A stretch of DNA of 10,832 nucleotides, from positions 1 through 10,832 of the forward strand of contig DASSHC010000065.1 in assembly GCA_035693105.1 (NCBI GenBank). Direction: 5' to 3'. Under the pieces are notes generated by a model that saw nothing but the letters and a program-made list of their open reading frames with translations, was not told where the DNA came from and ran no database searches. This DNA is from DASSHC01 sp035693105 (GTDB lineage Bacteria > Chloroflexota > Chloroflexia > Thermomicrobiales > Thermomicrobiaceae). The first letter of the stretch is position 1. The number at the start of each line of letters is the position of its first letter. A program made the position numbers and the translations under genes. Of this stretch, positions 6,285 through 10,832 are shown one piece after another.

Positions 6285-7325
6285 ATGATCGAGACGAGCG
6301 CGGGGCGCGAGCAGTTGCTGCGGCGGCTGGCGCCGGAGTACGCAGGGGCGGCGCTGGCCAACATCGCGCGCGAGTATCCGGCCGCCGGGATGTACGTGGT
6401 CGACGGCCCCGAACCGCTGCCGCTGCCGCGCCAGCGTCACCCCGCCTTCTACGGCAGCTACGACTGGCACTCCTGCGTCGAGATGCACTGGCTGCTGGTG
6501 CGCCTGCTGCGGCTGGCGCCGGACGAGTTGCCCCAGGCCGAGGTGCGCGCGGCGCTGGACGAGCACCTGGCGCCGCAGGCGCTGGCCGGCGAGTTGGCCT
6601 TCTTCAGCCAGCCGCGCTACCGCTCAGTCGAGCGCCCCTACGGCTGGGCCTGGCTGCTGGCGCTGCGGTATGAGGCAGCCCTGCTGGACGACGCCGGGGG
6701 ACGCCGCTGGGCCGAGAATCTGGCTCCGCTGAGCGACCACTTCACCACGCGCCTGACCGAGTGGCTGCCGCGCCTGACCTACCCAGTGCGCTACGGCGTG
6801 CACCCCAACACCGCCTTCGCCCTGACGCTGGCCCTCCCCTACGCCGCGTTGCGCGCCGCCGCCGGGGACGCGCGGCTGCGCGACGCCATCCGCGATGCCG
6901 CGCGGCGCTGGTTCATGGACGATCGCGACTACCCCGCCACCTGGGAGCCCTCGGGCAGCGATTTCCTCTCGCCGGCGCTGGTCGAGGCCGTGCTGCTGGC
7001 GCGCCTGCTGCAGCCCGCGGAGTTCGTCCCCTGGTTCGACCGCTTCCTGCCCGGTCTGGCGGCGGGCGAACCGGCCAACCTCTTCACCCCGGCGATCGTG
7101 GCCGACGCCACCGATGGCCAGACCGGGCATCTGCACGGGCTGAACCTGAGCCGCGCCTGGTCCTTCCTGCGCCTGGCCGAGGCGCTGCCGCCGGGCGACC
7201 CGCGCATCCCCCTCATGCGCGAGGCAGCCGAGCGGCACGCCGCCGCCTCGCTGCCCGAGGTCGTCGGCGGCGACTATCTGCTGGAGCACTGGCTGGCCGT
7301 CTACGCGGTGCTGCTGTTGAGCTAA
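6285..7325 (+). CDS. DUF2891 family protein
   Basis: This 346-residue soluble protein has no signal peptide. I recognise it as the DUF2891 family from HPAFYGSYDWHSCVEMHW (52-69), ERPYGWAWLLAL (116-127), RYGVHPNTAFAL (169-180), YPATWEPSGSDFLSPALVEA (216-235), HGLNLSRAW (284-292) and the end EHWLAVYAVLLL (334-345). The regular helix-pair pattern with Trp/His/Asp-rich turns suggests an alpha/alpha toroid like those of glycoside-processing enzymes; that is inference, and no catalytic activity is established to my knowledge. The ATG at 6285 lies eight bases after GAGGAG. A GTG at 6282 is an alternative, while the longer open frame back to 6108 crosses the promoter and the neighbouring start. It is divergent from the binding-protein gene and convergent with the flavoprotein gene. 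Confidence 0.85.
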   Translation: MIETSAGREQLLRRLAPEYAGAALANIAREYPAAGMYVVDGPEPLPLPRQRHPAFYGSYDWHSCVEMHWLLVRLLRLAPDELPQAEVRAALDEHLAPQALAGELAFFSQPRYRSVERPYGWAWLLALRYEAALLDDAGGRRWAENLAPLSDHFTTRLTEWLPRLTYPVRYGVHPNTAFALTLALPYAALRAAAGDARLRDAIRDAARRWFMDDRDYPATWEPSGSDFLSPALVEAVLLARLLQPAEFVPWFDRFLPGLAAGEPANLFTPAIVADATDGQTGHLHGLNLSRAWSFLRLAEALPPGDPRIPLMREAAERHAAASLPEVVGGDYLLEHWLAVYAVLLLS

Positions 7326-7342
7326 AGCGGGCTCTCACATAC

Positions 7343-7410
7343 GTCTCCGTTCGAGACCCCCGCCCCTCTCCGGGCGGCTCCATTCGAGCCAATGCTGGGA
7401 GAGGGGAGAC
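7343..7410. repeat. Nested stem-loop at convergent gene ends
   Basis: CCCCTCTCC (7363-7371) pairs exactly with GGAGAGGGG (7398-7406). Inside the loop GGCTC (7376-7380) pairs with GAGCC (7386-7390) over a five-base loop. GTCTCC at 7343-7348 can alternatively pair with GGAGAC at 7405-7410. It lies between the stops of the DUF2891 and flavoprotein genes. Without a T-run it is not a standard terminator; it may act as a structural repeat or 3'-end stabiliser. Confidence 0.5.
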
Positions 7411-7418
7411 GACGGAAT

Positions 7419-7443
7419 GTAGAGGCGGGTTTGAAACCCGCCC
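7419..7443. repeat. REP-like hairpin, second copy of the TGTAG type
   Basis: TGTAGA is followed by GGCGGGTTT (7424-7432), one base, then its exact complement AAACCCGCC (7434-7442), giving a 19-base palindrome. Opening (TGTAG, purine, GGC) and ending (GCCC) match the element starting at 1621, but the stem body differs, as expected for a REP-type family that keeps structure by compensatory change. Both copies sit between convergent genes. Confidence 0.6.
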
Positions 7444-7462
7444 GGTTACGGCGGCGCTGAGG

Positions 7463-8944
7463 TTACGCCCGCTTGGCGGCTGACGTGCCGGCGAGGCGGC
7501 CGAAGACGGCGCCGTTGGTCAGGCCGGTGCCGCCGGGGTAGTTGAAGTAGAAGATGCCGCCCACCAGCTCACCGGCCGCGAAGAGGCCGGGGATCGGACG
7601 CCCGTCGGAATCCACCACCTGCGCCTCGTCGGTGATCTTGAGGCCCCCGAAGGTAAAGGTGATGCCGCAAGTGACCTGATAGGCCTCGTAGGGCGGGGTG
7701 TCGAGCGGGTTGGCCCAGTTCGACTTGGGCAGCGCCAGCCCCTCGGTGCGCCGGCCGTCCTTGACCGTCGGATTGAAGGGGATATCGGTGCGCACGGCGG
7801 CGTTGAAGTCGCGCACGGTCTCCAGGAAGCGCTGGGGATCGACGTCGTCCAGCTTCGCCGCCAGCTCCTCCAGCGTGTCGGCGCGCACTTTCGTCACCTC
7901 GCGGATGCGGTACTCGTCGCGGTAGAGGTGGAAGACCTTGCTGTCGAAGACCTGCCAGGCGAACTGCATCGGCTGCTTGAGCACCTCGTGGCCGTACTTG
8001 GCGTAGGTGTAGTTGCGGAAATCCGCCCCCTCGTCGACGAAGCGCTCGCCGCGCGCGTTGACCATGATGCCGAAGGGGTAACTGTGCTTCTGGAAGCCGT
8101 CGCCGACGCGCAGGTCGCCGAACTCGGGCGCGTTGCGGTCCCAGCCGACGGCGTGGCAGCCGGACCAGTTGCCGTAGGCCATGGCGCCGATGTCGAGCGC
8201 CATGCGGATGCCGTCGCCGGTGTTGAAGCGCGTGCCGCGGACCTTGGCCAGATCCCAGCCGGGGCCGAGGTAGCGGGTGCGCCACTCGGCGTTGGCCTCG
8301 AAACCGCCGCAGGCCAGCACGACGGCGCGGCTGTGGATCTCCTCTTCCTGCCCCTGCCGGCGCGCGCGCACGCCGCGCACGACGCCCCCTTCCGTGAGCA
8401 GGGCCACCGCCTTCGTCTCATAGCGGATCTCGATGCCGGCGCGGCGCACGGCGTTGGTCAGGTTCTCGACCAGGCCAGGGCCGCCGCCGGAGGCATCGAC
8501 CGCCAGCCCGCCCCAGAACTTGAACTTGCCGTCGACCTTGAAGGCCTGACGCTGGTAGCTGGGCACGAAGCGCACGCCCTGCTGGCGCATCCAGACGAGC
8601 GTGTCGAAGGAGCGGTCGATCAGGATGCCGATCATCTCCGGGTCGGCGCGGTACTGGGTGATGCGCTCCATGTCGGCGTAGAACTGCTCGCGGGTGTAAC
8701 TGCCGAAGTCTGAGTTCTCGATCTCGCTGGGGCCGAGGTCGGGCATGACCTGCAGCAGGTCGTCCAGGCCGTTGTAGACGAAGCGGATGGCGCCGCCGGT
8801 GAAGCGGCTGTTGCCGCCCGCCTCAGCCTGGGGCGCGCGCTCGAGCACGACGACCTCGGCGCCCTGCTCGCGCGCCGCCAGCGCGGCGCACATGGCCGCG
8901 TTGCCGGCCCCCACCACCACCACGTCGACGCTGCGCTCGGCCAT
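7463..8944 (-). CDS. FAD-dependent dehydrogenase, TcuA (tricarballylate dehydrogenase)-like
   Basis: This 493-residue flavoprotein belongs to the FAD_binding_2/fumarate reductase group, closest by pattern to TcuA/CobZ N-terminal-type tricarballylate dehydrogenases, which oxidise tricarballylate to aconitate. The FAD-binding Rossmann site is VVVVGAGNAAMCAALAA (8-24; G12, G14, A17), with the ribose-binding Glu34 in VVLERAP. GGNSRFTGGAIR (43-54) follows, then ACGGFEAN (211-218). The substrate-cap region includes HSYPFGIMVNARGERFVDEG (287-306). The C-terminal FAD contact is LFAAGELVGGIFYFNYPGGTG (454-474). It is cytoplasmic, with no Tat or Sec leader. GAGAGGAG lies six bases before the ATG at 8944. 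No tcuB (electron-transfer partner) or tcuC (transporter) is adjacent, so the true substrate may be another carboxylate, a steroid or a related compound. It is divergent from the C45 gene across 121 bases. Confidence 0.85.
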   Translation of the reverse strand: MAERSVDVVVVGAGNAAMCAALAAREQGAEVVVLERAPQAEAGGNSRFTGGAIRFVYNGLDDLLQVMPDLGPSEIENSDFGSYTREQFYADMERITQYRADPEMIGILIDRSFDTLVWMRQQGVRFVPSYQRQAFKVDGKFKFWGGLAVDASGGGPGLVENLTNAVRRAGIEIRYETKAVALLTEGGVVRGVRARRQGQEEEIHSRAVVLACGGFEANAEWRTRYLGPGWDLAKVRGTRFNTGDGIRMALDIGAMAYGNWSGCHAVGWDRNAPEFGDLRVGDGFQKHSYPFGIMVNARGERFVDEGADFRNYTYAKYGHEVLKQPMQFAWQVFDSKVFHLYRDEYRIREVTKVRADTLEELAAKLDDVDPQRFLETVRDFNAAVRTDIPFNPTVKDGRRTEGLALPKSNWANPLDTPPYEAYQVTCGITFTFGGLKITDEAQVVDSDGRPIPGLFAAGELVGGIFYFNYPGGTGLTNGAVFGRLAGTSAAKRA

Positions 8945-8962
8945 CCCCGGCTCCTCTCATCG

Positions 8963-8981
8963 CCGGGCGCCCGGCGCCCGG
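8963..8981. repeat. GC hairpin in the flavoprotein/C45 divergent gap
   Basis: CCGGGCG (8963-8969) pairs with CGCCCGG (8975-8981) over a CCCGG loop. The overlapping 14-base GCCGGGCGCCCGGC (8962-8975) is a perfect palindrome. It covers the place where a -35 box for the C45 gene would lie and is just upstream of the flavoprotein start, so an operator role is possible. That role is inference. Confidence 0.4.
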
Positions 8982-8986
8982 TTCCG

Positions 8987-8995
8987 TGTCATAAT
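8987..8995 (+). promoter_or_regulatory. Extended -10 promoter candidate of the C45 gene
   Basis: TG-T-CATAAT is an extended -10 with five of six bases of TATAAT, the only AT-rich word in this gap. Transcription would start near 9002, giving a leader of about 64 bases. No recognisable -35 is present; a GC hairpin occupies that place. Confidence 0.5.
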
Positions 8996-9065
8996 CGCCC
9001 CAAGGCCGCACCGTCCCCCGGCTGGCGGCCAGCGTCGCGGAGTGGTGGCGAGGGAGAGGCGAGCG

Positions 9066-10175
9066 ATGACCAGCCAGACTCAGGTGCCCGATACGTTTCC
9101 ATTCTACCGGCTCTCGGGCACGCACCGGGAGATCGGCCGCCAGTTTGGTGCGGCCTGCGCCGAATTGATCCACCGGCACCAGGCGCGGGCGGTCGAGCGC
9201 CTGCAACGCGTGCAGGGGGTCCCGCTTGAGGCGGCGCTGGCGGCGGCGCTGCGCTTCCGCCCCTATGTGCTGGAGCACGCGCCCTTCCTCGACGAGGAGG
9301 TGCAGGGCGTGGCCGAGGGCGCAGGGCTCAGTCTGGCCGAGGCCTACCTGCTGCAACTGCGCGCCGAGCTGGGGACGCCGAGCATTGTGCGGGCGCCGGT
9401 GGCCGTCGAAGCCGAGGCGGGAGACGAGTGCACCTCATACGCGGTGCTGGCCGAGGCGACCAGCGACGGCTCGCCGCTGGTGGGCCAGAACGCCGACCTG
9501 CCCGCCTTCTACAGCGAGATCGGGGTGGTGCTGGAGATCGTGCCCGACGACCAGCCGCGGGTGCTGATGCTGACGCCCGCCGGGCAGGTGTCGTACATCG
9601 GCATGAACGACCAGGGCCTCGGCATCTTCGCCAACTTCGTCACCTGCGACGGCTGGCGCCTTGGCTTTCCGCGCTACTTCCTCTCGCGTCTGGGGCTGAG
9701 CCAGGAGTCGGTCGACGGCGCCATCGCGGCCGTGCGCGCCGTGCCGCGCGCCTCGTCGCGCAACCTGATGCTGCTCGACCGCCACGGCGCGGCCGACCTG
9801 GAGACGACGCCGACGCGCGACGCCCGCCTGGAGCCCGAGGATGGCCTGCTGGCGCACTCGAATCACTACGTGGCCGCCTCCTTGCAGGGTGAGGAGCGCT
9901 CCAAGGATCCCGGGCTGAGCAACTCGCGCGTGCGGCTGGGGCGCATGCGCGAGCTGCTGGCCGAGCGGCGCGGAGAGCTGGACGCCGGGGTGATGCAGGA
10001 GGTCTTGCGCGACCGTGCCTGCTACCCCGACACCATCTGCCGCATGCCGGGCGACGGCGCTTCGGATGTCATCACCTTCGCCTCGGTGATCGCCGCGCCC
10101 TCGGCCGGCGAGATGTGGGTGGCGGTCGGCCCGCCCAACGAGCACGCCTACCAGCACCACCACTTCAGCGCGTGA
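9066..10175 (+). CDS. Peptidase C45 / acyl-CoA:6-APA acyltransferase-like hydrolase
   Basis: This 369-residue protein is of the C45 (AAT) family of N-terminal nucleophile enzymes. The N-terminal LSGTHREIGRQFGAA (16-30) is the usual family opening. A helical region with FLDEEVQGVAEGAGLSLAEA (74-93) follows. The nucleophile region is GDECTSYAVL (119-128), giving Cys122 as the predicted catalytic residue exposed by self-cleavage. GQNADL (140-145) matches the family GQNWD-type motif, with the aromatic residue replaced by Ala. SYIGMNDQGLGIFANFV and GLLAHSNHYV complete the core. Relatives include penicillin acyltransferase and several amide or peptide hydrolases; the substrate here is unknown. There is no signal peptide. 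AGGGAGAGG (9051-9059) supports the ATG at 9066, while the open frame extending upstream to 8787 overlaps the flavoprotein gene and is spurious. Confidence 0.87.
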   Translation: MTSQTQVPDTFPFYRLSGTHREIGRQFGAACAELIHRHQARAVERLQRVQGVPLEAALAAALRFRPYVLEHAPFLDEEVQGVAEGAGLSLAEAYLLQLRAELGTPSIVRAPVAVEAEAGDECTSYAVLAEATSDGSPLVGQNADLPAFYSEIGVVLEIVPDDQPRVLMLTPAGQVSYIGMNDQGLGIFANFVTCDGWRLGFPRYFLSRLGLSQESVDGAIAAVRAVPRASSRNLMLLDRHGAADLETTPTRDARLEPEDGLLAHSNHYVAASLQGEERSKDPGLSNSRVRLGRMRELLAERRGELDAGVMQEVLRDRACYPDTICRMPGDGASDVITFASVIAAPSAGEMWVAVGPPNEHAYQHHHFSA

Positions 10176-10477
10176 GCGGTAGCGGGCGAACGACGTCAGG
10201 TTGCGGCAGGTGAGGACGGATCCCTCGACTGCGCTCGGGATGACAGGGGAAGTTCGGGGCTGACGACGACGACTCAACGTACTCGTACGCCTCATCCGTT
10301 ACCCGGTCATCCCGAGCTCAGTCGAGGGATCCGTCCTGGACAGCACCACAGACTTCAGGACGACCGCGCACCTTTCCCCACGATCACTCCCATCGGACCA
10401 TAGTCGCCCGGTGATAGAATTCAGGCCGGAACGTCGGCCCTGGCGTTTGCCCACCCGCGCTGAGAGATGTGATTCTG
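10176..10477. repeat. Intergenic region with a pair of 36-base inverted repeats
   Basis: No gene is called in these 302 bases. The left arm (10213-10248) and right arm (10302-10337) are inverted copies matching at 34 of 36 positions, separated by 53 bases. The core CCCTCGACTGCGCTCGGGAT is the sort of dispersed intergenic repeat I recall from Chloroflexota and some other genomes; the recollection needs a genome count. Annealed, the arms would form a very stable stem just downstream of the C45 stop. An extended -10 for the next gene follows at 10412-10420. Confidence 0.75.
10412..10420 (+). promoter_or_regulatory. Extended -10 promoter candidate of the small unknown gene
   Basis: TG-A-TAGAAT has the TG extension and five of six bases of TATAAT. 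Transcription would start near 10427, about 50 bases before the ATG at 10478. No good -35 was found. Confidence 0.5.
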
Positions 10478-10714
10478 ATGAAGCAGCCGATCTCCGTGAG
10501 CGATGTCGCCACCGTGCTGCGCCTGGCCTACGGCTACGGTGTCTTCTGGGCCTGGCAGGAGCAAGGCCTGGTCCTGATCGAACCCTGTCACCCCGCCGAT
10601 GCCCACCTGATCGCGGAAGCGGCCAGCTACCTGCGCTCGCTCGGCGCCCGCGCCTACGCCACTGAGGGCGAGGCCAACCGCATCGTCGTCACCGGCAGCG
10701 GCGAGCGTCCCTGA
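10478..10714 (+). CDS. Small hypothetical protein (78 residues)
   Basis: I do not recognise the family. The protein reads MKQPISVSDVATVLRL, an aromatic segment GYGVFWAWQEQGLVLI (19-34), PCHPADAHLIAEAASYLRSL (36-55), and a tail GARAYATEGEANRIVVTG (56-73). The pattern suggests strand-helix-strand packing in a small soluble domain, with one Cys (37). There is no leader or DNA-binding motif. Codon use is GC-rich like that of its neighbours, and an extended -10 promoter precedes it, which supports a real gene. The start is uncertain: a GTG at 10469 is in frame but only two bases after GAGAG (10462-10466), whereas the ATG at 10478 is 11 bases away. An 81-residue version would result from the GTG. 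An overlapping plus-strand frame starting at 10411 is less likely. Confidence 0.55.
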   Translation: MKQPISVSDVATVLRLAYGYGVFWAWQEQGLVLIEPCHPADAHLIAEAASYLRSLGARAYATEGEANRIVVTGSGERP

Positions 10715-10832
10715 GTCGCGACCAACCCAACACCCAGCTACATCCAACCCCAGCGATATTGCCCGGTCACGCGTGGTCCATGTCGTGCATCGAGGTCACG
10801 GCGTTTGCCGGCGTGCCGCGATAGCGAGAGGA
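10715..10832 (+). promoter_or_regulatory. Gene-free right edge ending in a probable ribosome binding site
   Basis: No ORF is supported here. The last bases, GAGAGGA (10826-10832), match the ribosome binding sites used by genes in this window (GAGAGGAG before the flavoprotein and DUF2891), so a plus-strand gene probably starts a few bases past the edge. GGTCACG occurs twice (10765-10771, 10794-10800), and the 8-base palindrome CACGCGTG (10768-10775) overlaps the first copy. Confidence 0.35.

Noticed and set aside
8787..9065. N-terminal extension of the C45 gene
   Set aside because: It runs antisense to the FAD-binding region of the flavoprotein and across the promoter; the family N terminus starts at 9066.
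7463..10175. A beta-lactam or peptide natural-product cluster suggested by the C45 acyltransferase and MFS exporters
   Set aside because: No NRPS, ligase, carrier protein or other biosynthetic gene is present, and C45 homologues are common in general catabolism.
1..10832. CRISPR array, tRNA, mobile element, toxin-antitoxin or defence system
   Set aside because: No regularly spaced repeats, cloverleaf, transposase/integrase motif or defence-domain protein could be seen on either strand.

Overview
The window is strongly GC-rich, dense with short intergenic gaps, and uses strong purine-rich ribosome binding sites (GAGAGGAG, GGGAAGGGAG). Gene content is accessory-metabolic: an amidase, a PRC-barrel protein, a lone receiver domain, two MFS exporters, an SsuA/NMT1-like binding protein, a DUF2891 protein, a TcuA-like flavoprotein and a peptidase-C45 acyltransferase. 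With its dispersed hairpin repeats, this best fits a free-living high-GC bacterium such as a Chloroflexota (Thermomicrobia/Sphaerobacter-like) member. That taxonomic guess is inference from style and recollection. There is no rRNA, tRNA, transposase, integrase or CRISPR array in the window.

Layout. The left edge holds the N-terminal 187 codons of an amidase-signature enzyme (minus strand, running off the window), separated by a 327-base divergent gap from a PRC-barrel protein (891-1595, +). This is followed by a convergent single-domain response regulator (1764-2141, -), with a REP-like hairpin array in the convergent gap. Next come two clearly homologous MFS exporters arranged tail to tail (2428-3738 + and 3756-5102 -) with only 17 bases between their stops. 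The second has its own sigma70-like promoter. To its right an orphan SsuA/NMT1-like binding protein without a signal peptide (5225-6115, -) is divergent from a DUF2891 protein (6285-7325, +). A second convergent gap (7326-7462) carries nested hairpins and a second copy of the TGTAG-type REP-like hairpin. A TcuA-like FAD dehydrogenase (7463-8944, -) is divergent from a peptidase-C45/AAT-family enzyme (9066-10175, +). The right end holds a pair of near-identical 36-base inverted repeats, a 78-residue unknown protein (10478-10714, +), and a terminal purine-rich stretch that looks like the ribosome binding site of a gene starting just beyond the window.

How it fits together. Except for possible pairings across divergent promoters, these look like single-gene transcription units rather than one operon. 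The flavoprotein, C45 hydrolase/acyltransferase, amidase and binding protein together suggest uptake and breakdown of small organic acids or amides, but no complete pathway is visible. I found no convincing new defence, mobile or biosynthetic system. The most unusual points are the tail-to-tail duplicated exporters, the orphan leaderless-looking NMT1-type protein, and the hairpin repeats placed at gene ends.
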